NCBI GenBank assembly: GCA_030789695.1
Contig: CM061138.1
Span: 183,931,051 to 183,995,050, forward strand
Reading direction: 5' to 3'
DNA length: 64,000 bases
Origin: Scilla litardierei
Taxonomy: Eukaryota > Streptophyta > Magnoliopsida > Asparagales > Asparagaceae
Below the pieces are notes generated by a model, which saw nothing but the letters and a program-made list of their open reading frames with translations, had not been told where the DNA came from and made no database searches. Of the stretch, positions 33,830 to 45,144 are shown one piece after another (position 1 is the stretch's first letter; every line of letters begins with the position of its first letter). The position numbers and the translations under genes were made by a program.

Positions 33830-34125
33830 GGGTGCGCCTCTGTCAACATCCGAGGCCGCACTGTCCGGGCGTGCCTCGAGCGCACTGCTCCTGGTGGACC
33901 GAGCGAGAGCGGTTAAGCACCTCTGTCGGGGGTGGCAAGGCGAGGTGCGCCCATCCCCCCATAGTCTCGGACTTTCGGGTCGGTTGATGCCCTACAGACC
34001 TCTGAAGTTCGGGCGAGGGGCACCCTGACGTTGGGTCGGTCGCCCGTTCGGGAAGGGCGAGCCAGTGAGGTATATTACTGGTTCTGGGAGAGAAGTCGGA
34101 CTCCCATGATCTTTAGGTCGTAACA
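33830..34125 (-). repeat. Right LTR of element O, second part
   Basis: Begins with the GGGTG duplication and continues CGCCTCTGTCAACATCCGAG, matching 7593 onward in the left LTR. Ends GTCGTAACA, followed by the ATTTT duplication. Confidence 0.92.
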
Positions 34126-34130
34126 ATTTT

Positions 34131-35358
34131 CATTTCCTTTTATTTTTCAGTCGAAGAGCGTCTCATGACGATTCCAATGCATATTTATTTCTATTTTTCT
34201 GAGCTTAAAGTGATTTTATACATTTTCTGAAAGGAGATGCTGTGTGCACACGACCGTGTTGGTTTTCTACACGACTGTATCGCTAAAGAGGCTGAAAACA
34301 CATAGAAATGCTATTTTGAAGTCTATAGTTACAAGAAAGTGTATGGTTTCTACATGATTATGTCGAGCTTAATTTTCTGAAGTGAAAAGGGCCATTTTTA
34401 GGTGAATTGACACGACCGTGTAAATCATTTGATACGGTCATGCTGGGTTGGGTTTTGCCCGAACCCATTAGGGGTTTTGGGATGTATTTAAGGGTTTTTG
34501 GTGCGCGGATTGAGGGGGAGGCCGGCTTTCTTCCAAATTTTGTTCCTCCTTCCGCTGCAAAGTAGTTTAGGGGTAGATTAGGGTTTTTATTTTACTTTTT
34601 CTCTCCTGGAAGCACTTGTATTAATTGGATCTTTGAATTGTGCACTTCTTGGAGCTAAGTATTTCCTTCCATATTAGGTTTTTATCTTGTTCTATATTTC
34701 TTGTGGAATGCTCTCCATGACTAATCTTGTGATGCATATCTCCATGTAAATATCGTGGATTTTATTTAGGGTTTTGGGTAGAACCCTAACAGGGGATTGA
34801 CTATGGATTAATTATTTTGTTTAGCTTTTGAATGACAAATTAGGGTTTCGCTTTGGACACTTTAATAGCAATAAACATTATCTATGTCGCCAAAGACAGT
34901 TGGGTATATATTAGATCATCCAGGCGAGGACCGGATTTCAATCCACGAAAGTGGCGTGAATGAAGGTTGGGGAACATTGTTATGCGTCATACACCCGTCA
35001 TATGTTGATGACCAACAAAAGTTGGCTTTGCCATATGATAGGTAGTCCTATCATAACATCATGATAGTGGGGGTATGTGTTAACATTAGGTACAACAACC
35101 TCATCATAGGATCAATTCGATAGCTAGATAAAAGAGTTTAATTCCATATTCAACCCACAGTAGAGAGGATACCTAACCCTCGAGCATTTTCTCCTTTTAT
35201 CTCGTCTCACTTCTTCCACAAATATTTACGTAGCTAACCATAACCTAGGATTGGCTAGTACTCCGTCTGACAACCTCCCTGTGGATCGACCCGTAAGTGC
35301 TACATTGACACCGTGCACTTGCGGTATAAATATTAAAACTGAACCATTAGTTGCATCG
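34131..35358 (+). mobile_element. LTR A, second part
   Basis: Continues the palindromic word (CACACGACCGTGTTGG about 34246, GACACGACCGTG about 34411), then a TATA-like TATTTAAG at 34485-34492. A leader with small hairpins (34885-35067) and the shared end motif CCCTGTGGATCGACCC ... CCGTGCACTTGCGG (about 35278-35324) follow. It ends about GTTGCATCG at 35358, one base from the expected CATCA. Total LTR about 1.63 kb without the nested DNA. No coding. Confidence 0.75.
34885..35067 (+). repeat. Small perfect hairpins in the leader of LTR A
   Basis: TGTC/GACA (34885-34898), CCAC-GAAA-GTGG (34943-34954), CCAAC-AAAA-GTTGG (35012-35025), TATGATAGG/CCTATCATA with loop TAGT (35034-35055), and CTATCAT/ATGATAG with a 6-base loop (35048-35067). 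The last two overlap, so only one can form at a time. Confidence 0.7.
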
Positions 35359-36475
35359 GGAGCTAATTTTAAGCATTGCTTGGACTTGCTCAGTGTTGTT
35401 TCGATATGATGTCAATGGCGGCCCCAGTTGGGGGCATTGAGGCTCAGCGGAGCCAGTTGAGCCCGGAGGGGCATTGGGCTCTTTGGAGCAAAAGTATGAG
35501 GAACACCAGATGTGACTCTACCACAGTGGTGCATTGAGGGTCGACTATGTGACGGAAGCCTAAATCAAGCCAAAGTGGAGGTTTGTGAAAGTTGGCTCGA
35601 TTGAGGCACTGAAGAAGTATTGGATCGGCAGCTGAGCCATCTTGTGCAGAGTTAGCTCATCTGCGCTCGGATCCGACCTATCTGACTCTGCACAAGTCAG
35701 ATATGAGGATGCCAAGCTAGCTGACTTCTACAATGCATAGTTCTTCGGTTCAAAAGGATCAGCAGATCGACGGCTCATATGTCGGCAACTCTACGGTCCG
35801 AGCTTCGGATAGCTCAGATAGCTCGGCTCGGCACTTCGTTTGCTCGGTCTTCGGCAGGAAGCTCGACCGGAGGGGGCGGCCCACCATAGAATGCCGTGTT
35901 CTAGTCATAATAGAGTTGCAATTGGATTGGCATTCCATTAAAGTCGGGATTCGTATCTGTTAAGAATCCCTCTTCTATTATAACACCTATTATACCCTAT
36001 GGCTATATATAGGGGGTTTAGACGAGGGTTTCAAAGTGGAACACAAAGTGAAACACATTGAGAGAACTTTGAGCCGACTTTGTGAGAGCTAACTTTGAGA
36101 GATTGTTGATAGCTTTTGGAGAGATTTGGGTGCTTCTTCTTCGTGGTGAAGAGAGAAGATTTGTATTTGTTCTCTCCTTTCGTAATAAAGCTCAGTGGTG
36201 TTCACTTGGCCGATCGATGGCCTAAAGTTGCAATATTCATAGTGCTCTATTTGTTTTTGCTTGTCCTTCGTCATATGATCTTCGATGATCATCCGTTGAC
36301 GCACAACAAGGATGAAGGTCAGAGATGCGTGGTGAGACGTGAGGCTGTCATCTCCAATGGATCAAGGCCAAGGAACTTGGTCAGCAGTGTCGTGGTCAGA
36401 TTTGCGCTGTGGCGGCGTTGCGATGGAGCTTGGTAGGTGACAGAGGCGTCAATTTGATCTGAGAAGGGTGACAAC
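35359..36475 (+). mobile_element. LTR-like promoter region of an unidentified element
   Basis: Word-rich DNA (repeated AGCTCAG/AGCTGA motifs, 35420-35830), a strong TATA-like CTATATATAGGGG (about 36002), a leader with repeated ACTTTGAGAG words, and a polyadenylation-like AATAAAG (about 36184). This resembles the U3-R-U5 order of a plant LTR in plus orientation. Ends are undefined and no adjoining gag is recognised; short ORFs at 35733 and 36116 have no known domain. Confidence 0.35.
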
Positions 36476-36740
36476 CAGTGACGGATTCAGGAATTAAATT
36501 TGGGGGGGGGGACAAATTTTTTTGGCTGGAAATAATTTTTGTTTACTTTATTTATTGTCAAATTTTTTCAAAAATGAAAAATTAGATTAACTCAAGCACA
36601 TCCTTAGATAAGATAATCATAACGACTTAAAAACTACTATCGCACTCGATGAGGTGTCATACTTTGAAAACGTTGTATAACAAATTCATTGTCGATGCTA
36701 TCAAAAATATTATCCTCAATGTACATAATCAAGTTGTCAT
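36476..36740 (-). pseudogene. hAT element B: terminus and C-terminus of a TTF-type transposase
   Basis: CAGTGACGGATTCAGG at 36476 is a hAT terminal repeat, followed by a G10 run as in related elements. On the minus strand DNLIMYIEDNIFDSIDNEFV then IQRFQSMTPHRVR and a stop (36638-36637) match the extreme C-terminus of ZMYM1-like hAT transposases. Coding is cut at about 36740 by a copia LTR; the rest of the gene is not found to the right in the window. Confidence 0.7.
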
Positions 36741-36964
36741 TGTTATTAAACAATAAAAAGCAGGAAGGCATTGTTATTAAAATTAATTAAGTAAAAAAGA
36801 CGAATGATTTGAAAGTGTTATAAATCAACTACTGGGGGAGGAGCCCCCAGCTCTTTATTTATAGGCAATATGGGAGAATATAAATATAAGCTACATTGAT
36901 ATGGGCCTATATCTAGGATAGCCCAGAATCTTAACCAACTGCGGTTAAATAACCGTTCACAACA
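36741..36964 (-). repeat. 3' LTR of the copia element
   Basis: In element sense it begins TGTTGTGAACGG directly after the polypurine AAGGGGGAG, has TATA-like CCTATAAATAAAG near 36860 and ends at AATAACA (36741). An alternative end at 36772 is possible because TGTTATTAAA occurs twice, but 36741 abuts the hAT coding sequence cleanly. Confidence 0.65.
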
Positions 36965-36989
36965 CTCCCCCTTATCCAGCCATAAGTGT

Positions 36990-37350
36990 GGACTCTGCTC
37001 AAGAATACTTCGGGATTCTGCGCGTAATAGGAGTCTCGCATGGGGTGGATACTTCAGGATCCTAAGTTGGTGAGGTTTGCATCGTTAAAACCTTTAGCTA
37101 TGGAAAACCTTGTGGGAGAAACCATAGTTAAGGAAAAAGAGTTCAAACGCTCTTTGACTCCACCTGATTTGTACAAGTGACTCTGCTCATGAATACTTTT
37201 GGATTCTGAGCATCACAGAGGGGCGGATACTTCAAGATCCAGAGTTGATGTGATTTGCCTCGTTAAAATCTCTGGCTATGGAAAACCCAGTGGGAAAAAC
37301 CATAGCTAAGGGAAAAGAGTACAAATTCTCTCAACTCCCCCTGATCTGTA
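36990..37350. repeat. Tandem duplication in the copia 3' non-coding region
   Basis: Two units of about 180 bases sharing CTCTGCTCA-GAATACTT, GGATACTTCA-GATCC, CGTTAAAA, GCTATGGAAAACC and a block ending in AACTCC/GACTCC. The wording (AAAACCCAGTGGGAAAAACC) is common at the 3' ends of plant copia elements. Confidence 0.7.
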
Positions 37351-38249
37351 AAAGCTCTTAGGCTTTCAGATCTCTTAGGCTTATTTCATCACTCCTATTT
37401 ACAACATTCCAAAAAATATACACAGATTACAAATATTATCACCATTGAGCAGCTGCTGAATCCAGAAACTCTAGAGAGGTGTGCTAAGATTCGTCGCCTC
37501 TGATGTGGTCTTCAGACTATGTGGACAGCTCCACAATACTAGCCTCTATCCCAGTCGTCACTGGGATATGATGTACCACCAGGCGTCCTCAAACAAACCA
37601 TTGGTGTGATTCTGGAATGGTGAGGATCTTGGAATGATAGGATGATGTTGCCTTCATAAGTTGCTTTGCAGATCTGCAGTAGATGGCCATCCCACTGTGG
37701 GTACCCGTTCTGTGATTTCTCAGTATAGGGACCGGACCTTTAACCTGCATTTGCATAAACATTGGAGGATGCTACTTCATATTGTAAGTCCAAATCTTTC
37801 GACCCTTGGAGGAAGCGCAGAAGGCTTAACTCCATTCTAATGGCCCTTTTTAGGTGCCAACTATCTCTGGCTAATGAGTTTACTGCAACTACTATATCAA
37901 AACGCATGCAGTTAGCCAGGAGTGCATGATTGCACTTAGATAAGGGACTTTAGGACCAGTTATATCCTCCCCCTCTTCCAGCGATCGGAAGGGTTCTTTT
38001 TGTACATCCATAGAGTGTACTGCCATATGTGTACTTTGGATGACAATGGTCCTTTTAATTTCTCCAACGCGCTTCTGGGCGTATGTAACACGATTCTATG
38101 AGCCATGACTTTATATTTGCCCAGGTCTTTTTATTTCATGTTTAAAAGTCAGGCTCGACAGATGTTTCGGTTTTCTCTTCAGGAGATCCGATGAGATTTG
38201 AGTTGTTTACAACTATGATCTCAAATCCTGCTCTTTGCTCAGATGCAAA

Positions 38250-38560
38250 GACAACCATCGGTAGGAATCATTGCTTTGCCAAGCGATTCTCTTGGTTGTA
38301 CATGATTCTTATTATTTTTATTCAATAGAATAGACATCCCGAAGTCTATTCAGGCATTTAAGGAAATGTGGAAATTATCTTTACCAAGATATCCACGAAG
38401 GTATGCCGTCACGACATCTAATAACAGCATATCCAAAATTTTCCTTCGTCAAATCGTAAGGTATTCGCTTTTGATAACTTAGGGAGACTGATGCATCATT
38501 TATGAGACATGCTCATTTTAATTTGTTCGATCCCTAGTTTCAGCGAAATTTTCCTTGTGC
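38250..38560 (-). pseudogene. Copia reverse transcriptase remnant
   Basis: On the minus strand LLDVVTAYLRGYLGKDNFHI recalls the conserved DVVTAYLYG region of copia reverse transcriptase. It is followed by a stop, and no YVDD box could be placed. Confidence 0.5.
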
Positions 38561-38847
38561 TATATGTTGTACCTTATAGCATACGATTTTGTATTTATTT
38601 TTTCTTATGTGTGTAATACTTTGTTTTATCCACAGGTTTGACACATTTTGGTGTCTGGACTTCAGGTCCGAACATTTTACGTTTCATAAGTGAGTCCAGC
38701 TCATCTTTTATTACCATGTTCCACATTTGGCCAATCTCTACGTTTACCTTTTAGCAACGGAGTATGGAACGATAATTTATAAACAACATCGCTTTTGCGA
38801 TGTATATGGCAATATGATACATGAATATATTGTCGACAATTTATGTT

Positions 38848-39069
38848 CTATCTGTTCAACACCTCCCCAGTACGTACAACATTTACTTTAAATTTCACTT
38901 TTTCCCGGCAGTTCCTCTGCAGTGGATTCCGGGAAGGTTGAGGGTGTGGACATGAGCTCATTGTCCTGTGGTAGTATTTTCTTAAGGTCTTCAGGTATTT
39001 TTCTTTTTTCTTAAAATTTCTGTCCTTGGAGCCTAGTGGTCTGCCTCTTTTTCGTTGAGGATTAGCCAC
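38848..39069 (-). pseudogene. Copia linker between integrase and reverse transcriptase
   Basis: RKRGRPLGSKDRNFKKKEK is the basic motif typical of the segment between integrase and reverse transcriptase in plant copia polyproteins. Confidence 0.65.
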
Positions 39070-39597
39070 TTCTGCTGTTGGTGGATTGCATCCATTCTTG
39101 GGGATGTCAATCCTAGCTGGAGTTTTTGCAGCAGGGATGTGTGATCTGACAATCTTCTGGTTGTCATTAAATGAGTCCGGTAACAGGTGAACATTGTTCT
39201 ATATGTGGAGGATCTTCAGGATCTCATCTTCACATTGTTTTATTACTGGATCATGGTGGGTCGAACTTTCTGTATCCCACGTTATAATTTTCTTCGTGCC
39301 AGATTTTCCAGTATCTGGGCCTATTTTGGGGAAACTCGTCTCATCGAAATCAAAGTCTTCAAGATGTGCCTTAAAACGTCCTCCGTTTAGGGTTCTAGGT
39401 ATCTTATAATTGAGGGTGAGTCAAACCCTACATAAATACCTTACCTAGGCGACGTTGAGGACCTATTTTTGTCCTCTGTAGTGGTGCAATGGAGATTTGA
39501 ACTGCGCGACCGAGGATTCTCAGATGAGAAATGTTCTGTGGCATTCCATATGTAAGTTGCATTGGAGACTCTGACCTCCAGAGGGTCTTATTTTCAT

Positions 39598-40161
39598 TTA
39601 CGATGCATCATGCAGAATTTGCATGTCCCCGTGCATCCATAGGCAATCGGGATTTAATGGACGTTCAATCCATTGGAGTCTACTTATCAGTGACTTTGCC
39701 GACCCATTTTGGGTATGAACATGCGGCATTGTATGTTCATTTTTTATTCCAGTTGCTTGGCAGTACTCTTGAAATGACCCGGAGGTATATTCCCCAACAT
39801 TTAGCAGACTTATTTTCTTAATTTGATTGTCTGGAAACTGTGCCCGCAATATTTTTATTTGTGCTAATGGCTTTGGAAAAGCTAGGTTACGAGTCATTAG
39901 TAGACACACATACGAGTATTTGAGGATGCAATTACCAGTACAATAAAGTACCATAATAGCCCACTTGGGGGTGGATTTGTCCACATCAATCTCCTTATTT
40001 TTCTTTCGGGGAAGCGTAGAGATTCTTTTGTCAGATTTTAATAGAGATGACCTTGTAATTTGTTTTCCCTTATAGCAAGGGATGCGAGAGAATTCTCCCA
40101 TCTGAAGAATCTTCTGGTTCTTCAAGTCATACCCATATGATAAGATGCAGTGCATCATCAC
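39598..40161 (-). pseudogene. Copia integrase fragment
   Basis: Contains SLLNVGEYTSGSFQEYCQAT and HVHTQNGSAKSLISRLQWIE, matching the integrase core of plant copia elements; the expected Asp of DNAGE is N-V-G-E here. N-terminal sequence is rearranged or shifted. Confidence 0.7.
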
Positions 40162-40829
40162 TGATCCAGGGTGGCCAAGTCTATCATGCCAGAGTGAAAA
40201 CTTGGCTGATGTCGGGCACTTCAGGTGCTCCGTTTAATTTCGCTTCCTTTCTCCGAATCTTTGTATGGTTGAGGCTTATAAGGCTATCAAAACGTTCAAG
40301 TATGGATTTTAATCCTTTTTCTTGAGACGTTACATACAGCAATTTGTTTTTCATTTACATTTGTTGTTTCCAAATGGAATCCGTTGAAAATGGATGTCCT
40401 TGAAACTTAGAAAGTTTCTTTTGGAATTCGGAGAGAATAATGTATCCTTTATTTTTGTTTCTGTGTCAATTGGGGGGGGGGGCAACAGTGTTGCGATCCA
40501 TAGATCTTCAATATAGCCCTTATGTTGGGCTTTGTATTGAAAGATCGTATGTGTTTATTGTCTACTAATCAGTCATGAGAGCAGTTCATCAATTAAGAGG
40601 TGAAATATATATGCACATTTTCAGAGAAAACATTCAAAGTCAAATTACATAATATGAAAGCTCTCATAACAAGAAATGTTCTAAACAGTTTGCTAAGATA
40701 AAAATAGAAGGCTAATCAAGCATGTCATCATATTCGAAGTCGTCAGCTGTAAACTTGACTGGAGCATCAGAGGTCATCAGGTTTGTTTCAGCTTTATTTT
40801 TTGTTCTCTTTATACAAATCCTGGAGATG

Positions 40830-40900
40830 CTGCGGAGTTCTGCACACTCTGGACCAGTGGCCTTTCATGCCACAGCTACGGCACTGGTCTTCCCATTCCC
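40830..40900 (-). pseudogene. Copia gag zinc knuckle remnant
   Basis: The minus strand encodes C-R-S-C-G-M-K-G-H-W then C, the CCHC pattern followed by R-T/N-S-P-Q-H as in plant copia gag. Confidence 0.55.
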
Positions 40901-41227
40901 TCTTGGGTAGGGGTGCATCATTTCTATTTTGTCATTTCTGCGCCAGGTGAACTTCCGCTTATTTTCAATTCTTCGTTGTTGGACTTGGCCCCTAGCCCTT
41001 TTGTTCTGTCTCCCTTTCTGTGTTCTTTCTTTTCGTTTGTTGTCCCTCTTCTTTCGAGAAGAAGAGGCATTATGAGCTTCTGGGAGGGGGACAGTGCCAG
41101 GGGGCGCATGTTGTGAGTGGCGAGGAGAAGCTCTCTGTTTTGTTCAGCCATGAGTAAACATGACAGCAGCTAAGAATACTCGGTGAACTTGCGTTCACGG
41201 TATTGCTGCATTAATATCGCATCTTTT

Positions 41228-41698
41228 TCATGGAAGGACGTATACGTCTTTTCCAGTATGCGATCTTCTGAGACTTTTTTCATCACACAACTTCAGGCAT
41301 GAGGTGATGCTAAAAAGTGCTGAGTTGTACTCAGCAATGGACTTAAAGTCCTGCAGTCTCAGGTTCTCCCACTCATATCGTGCCTTTGGGAGTATAACAT
41401 CTTTCTGATGTTTATACCTATTCTCAAGGGCAGTCCATAGCTCAAGTGGATATTCGACCGTAAGGTATTCAGCCTTTAGGGTCTTGTCCATATGGCGGCG
41501 AATATAGATAATGGCTTGCGCCTTTTCTATATCGCTTACATTTTCATTATTAGTCACAGCAGAAATGAGGGACTTTGCCCGCAAATGAAACTTCACATCG
41601 AGCTGCCAGCTCAGATAGTTTCTTCCTGATGCATCCAGCACTTCGAAATCAACACTTGCGATTTTAGCCATTTTATCTAGCAGAGCACAAATATGCAT
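41228..41698 (-). pseudogene. gag: Copia gag N-terminal domain
   Basis: Probable start MAKIASVDFEVLDASGRNYL at about 41671, then AEYLTVEYPLELWTALENRY and ILPKARYEWENLRLQDFKSI, EYNSALFSITS, typical of the plant copia UBN2-type gag. The frame breaks after KLCDEKS. Confidence 0.8.
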
Positions 41699-42749
41699 GA
41701 ATCAATAATTTACACATAAACATTTTCATGCAGATGCAATTTTAATATGAAGGGCTAATTGCGTGGATCGGCCAGTCCCACATAAATAATAGTCCAAAGT
41801 CCCATTACAGTCCATATTACACAAATGAAAGCTTTAAAAAGAAATTACAACTTTGGAAACCTCCGTGGGTCCCATATAAGATCTTCAGCTTCAATTGTGG
41901 CCTCCGTCTCCATGGAAAATGGTTTTCGGTCTTGGACATTTACAAAATTTCCTCACTACAGTTTCTCTCAAAAGTAAAAGAAAAGTGCAGTAAAATAAAA
42001 TGTGGGACTTAAACAGCCGATCCAAAAACCACAATTAGCCATCCATGCAGAAAATTTGTGCTCATCAAACATTTTCATCAGACATTTTCATCACAGGCAT
42101 CACATGCATTTAATATTCGCAAAAATGGATAAACAATTTAATCACTTAATAATTATTGGACCACTGGGCAACGTCATACACCGTTAGGTTAGGTGACTAA
42201 CGGTAGAGCGGTCGCAGGATCTTTCTAATTATTAAGCTTAAATATAATGCACAACTACGCATGTAATATCCACAGAATAGGCCAGTGATGCAAAGCATGT
42301 ATAGATGATTATACAGAAGAAATCATTTAATGCAAGGGTTGTGCAAAATTTTGGGTTTATTCCAAGAATTGGAAAAAGAGCCCAATAATTAAACATGTTC
42401 TTCGTAAAAGGAAGAAGTTTTCCTTTTTAAATTCATCCCCAATAAGCCCCAATAGTCCCCAATAATCCCTTATATGTCCACTTATTGCCCCATAGTGTAC
42501 CGTGATTTTTCACGAATTTTTAGGCCCACAAACGCCCTTTTTAATTAATTTTTAGCACAAAAAGTCTTTTTAATACTTATTTTTAGCCTTCCTCGTTTTT
42601 TTTGAACAAAGCCTGCGGGCCCGCAGTATGCTTGCGGGCTTTAGGCCCGCAAGGCATCAATTTTTTTTTCTTGAATCTGGGCTTCAGGCCCAGTAGGATT
42701 TTGGGGGCGGCGGCTAGGGTTAGTTGTCGCCGCTCCCTTTCTTCCACCG

Positions 42750-43100
42750 GTGGCGGATGGGGGGGGGGGGGGGGGCGCCCCCCTGCAGGGGGCACGGCGG
42801 CGGGGGCCGCCCCCCTGCAGGGGGCACGACGGCGGGGGCCGCCCCCCTGCACGGGGCGCGGCGGGCGGAGCCGCCCCCCGCTGCAGGGGGGCGGTGGGCA
42901 GGGGGGAGCGGTGCTGCCCCCCTGCAGGGGAGGGCGGGGGGCAGGGCCGCCCCCTCCCCCCCGCTGCAGGGGGGAGCGGCGGCGGGGGGGGGGGGGGGGG
43001 GGGGGGGGGGAGTGGCGGCCGCCCCCTGCAGGGGGGAGCGGTGGCCGGGCGTCGGCCGCCCCCCTGCAGGGGGGGGTCGCGACGCGAGGGGGCCGGCGGC
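42750..43100. repeat. G+C-only palindrome field (CCCCCTGCAGGGGG)
   Basis: About eight palindromes with a CTGCAG core and C5-6/G5-6 arms, separated by spacers of only G and C, with G runs of about 17 (42760) and over 30 (42975-43011). Long ORFs on both strands here are composition artefacts. It lies upstream of the copia gag (element sense), but whether it belongs to that element is unclear. Confidence 0.85.
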
Positions 43101-44348
43101 AAGGCCGTCGGCGGGCTCATGGTAGGGTTTACACAACAAAAGCCCTAAAAATTTGATTTTTGGGATGAAAAATTCGTCGTTTTAGGCGATCTAGTAAATC
43201 CCCGTGTTGATCTAGTGAGATCTAGGGGAAGAACAATCATACGTATGATTAAAACATCGTTTTTAGCGATTTTATCTCTATATCCGTCCTCCGGATATAG
43301 CGACGGTTGAACGAAGCCCTACGCGGATGACGACGCTCGATTGAGGAAGCCTAGCACCGCGCGCGTGGATCTCCCGTCTCCCAACGCGGATCACAACAGA
43401 AAGGGCATTGTCAAAGTTGAGTTGATCTTGCAAGGGTTGCGGCATCATCGAGAAGGGTTAGTCAACCTACCTCAAGCGAATGATTTATTATTATATAGAG
43501 GTATCACACTACAGTTTTACTCAAAACACCCAACCCAAGTATACATTCTAACAGTTATTGCATTGGTGCTGTTGTTAGTCTTATGAGATCACTTTAATCC
43601 TGTCATATCTTAGCACCATGGTCGAGTTTCTCCCACTTAGAATTACTACAGTATCTGTAGCAACCTTAATTTGTGTGGTAGCCGTCAAAGCTATTACTCC
43701 ATTGTCTTCATCAGGTATCAGGAACATGGTAGCAGCAGCCTCGTTGTGTTTTGTCTTAGCTGCAGATTAACATGTTGCAGTGTGTTAATGGCTAACTATC
43801 TAATTAAATCAGAAGCCCAACCTGAGCCGTCAATTAGATTCGCTCGAGCCCCACTTGCTGCCTTGCTGGCAGTGATATACACATCGAATCTCCAATCTTA
43901 TCTTCTCTGCTGTTAACTACTGAGTCGAGCCGCCGGCCTAATTTGGCGTTTGTTCACCCTCATTTCTCATGCCATCCGTTCATTTTGAGCCCACCCTGCC
44001 TGTATTTTCCTTGCCCCCCTGATTTGTTCACTACGCTACATCCGTCTACCAACCCACTACAGTTTCGATGTAAATATGACAAATTCCATCATGACGAATT
44101 TTTTTTTTTTTTGGCAAAAAGACAAATACTTAAAACCAATTATTAAAATCGACCCCAAAAAATTTTCATTTAGCAAAACCGACCAAGTTTCGCCATGTCA
44201 GCGACCAGAGGCGTCGACCTCACCAACATCAATCCCCAAGCTCAGCTCGAGCACCACTTACAAACCAAACAACATCGAAGCCACTCAGTCCCATGCGCTC
44301 TACCTCGTGAGTATTTCTTCAATTCGTGAGTTTTATGCTTATGTTTAG
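43101..44348. other. No gene recognised
   Basis: AT-moderate DNA with a palindromic TATATCCGTCCTCCGGATATA at about 43270-43290 and T runs near 44100. ORFs up to about 90 codons show no domain. It could be the 5' leader of the copia element followed by unique DNA. Confidence 0.35.
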
Positions 44349-45144
44349 TGTTGGTGCACGAGTACGAAACATGGTGAAGTATCCGCATACCAGATCCATT
44401 TGGCGCCCACAATCCGATACCCGTCGCTCCAAGCGGAGTATTACCGAGTCAAGCCAGCGGCTCGTTCGACCGTTAAGCCTCCGCCGATATTCAGGGGGAA
44501 GTTAATGTGGCCAAATAAATGGGCAGCCGTTATCTCGAATCCCGAGAAGATCGCGCCAAATCAATGATGGACGGTTTCATACATCAATAGGGAACTGCCT
44601 CTAAATACCCGAAACGACAAAGGTAAAGGGGTTCCATTTCGTAAGGTACGAGATCTAATACATAGACTCTACTTTTTCAGCTAATATTTCTTACATTATA
44701 AAGCTTGCGACGTCAGATCTGAGACGAACCTCTGTGGGTCGATCTCAACTGCTCCAAGCTCAGTCTCTTCCTTAAGTTCCCGTACTAACTTAAGCATCGG
44801 AGGGGATATGGGTCGAGACCCAGATCCGACCCCCCTGGCGTTTCTTTGTTGTGTAGATCACCGAGTCTCGATATCTTGGGAGGGTCGCTTCTGAGCTTCC
44901 CAGTCTCGATCCGTCGACATACAAGCAGCTCGAGGGTGATCAAGCACCGCATCCCAATCAACATCCACCATCCGACCCTGGTTCTACCAACCTTGGGTCC
45001 CACTTCACTCGCTGACGAGGCTCCGACTGAGCACGAAGGGTCCACGTCAGATTGATAACTGTCTCGGATATTTTTGGCCTTAATAGTTTGGCGCCATCTA
45101 TGGGAACTCCGAGTTGACATCACAGTCGACAGAACATCTCGACC

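Larger units (their letters stand above)
6691..34125 (-). mobile_element. Element O: Tat-lineage LTR retrotransposon lacking polymerase
   Basis: LTRs begin TGTTGCGGGG and end GGTCGTAACA on the plus strand, flanked by perfect 5-bp duplications ATTTT (6686-6690 and 34126-34130). Orientation is minus: the primer site abuts the right LTR (19799-19818) and gag-protease follows leftward. After removing nested element C it is about 14.3 kb. No reverse transcriptase, RNase H or integrase is recognisable between the protease remnant (17012) and the left LTR. Instead there is a 216-bp-period tandem repeat and two antisense genes. It looks like a non-autonomous derivative. LTR copies differ at dozens of sites, so it is much older than C. 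Confidence 0.9.
36741..42330 (-). mobile_element. Decayed Ty1/copia element, minus orientation
   Basis: Order in element sense: gag (41698-41228), zinc knuckle (about 40900-40830), integrase (40161-39598), linker motif (39069-38848), reverse transcriptase remnant (about 38560-38250), 3' non-coding region with a tandem duplication, polypurine AAGGGGGAG and LTR. All coding parts carry stops and frameshifts. No matching 5' LTR was recognised to the right, so the 5' limit is approximate. Confidence 0.75.

Noticed and set aside
42602..43156. Several overlapping Gly/Arg/Pro-rich ORFs on both strands
   Set aside because: They come from the G+C-only palindrome field and read through homopolymers; composition artefact.
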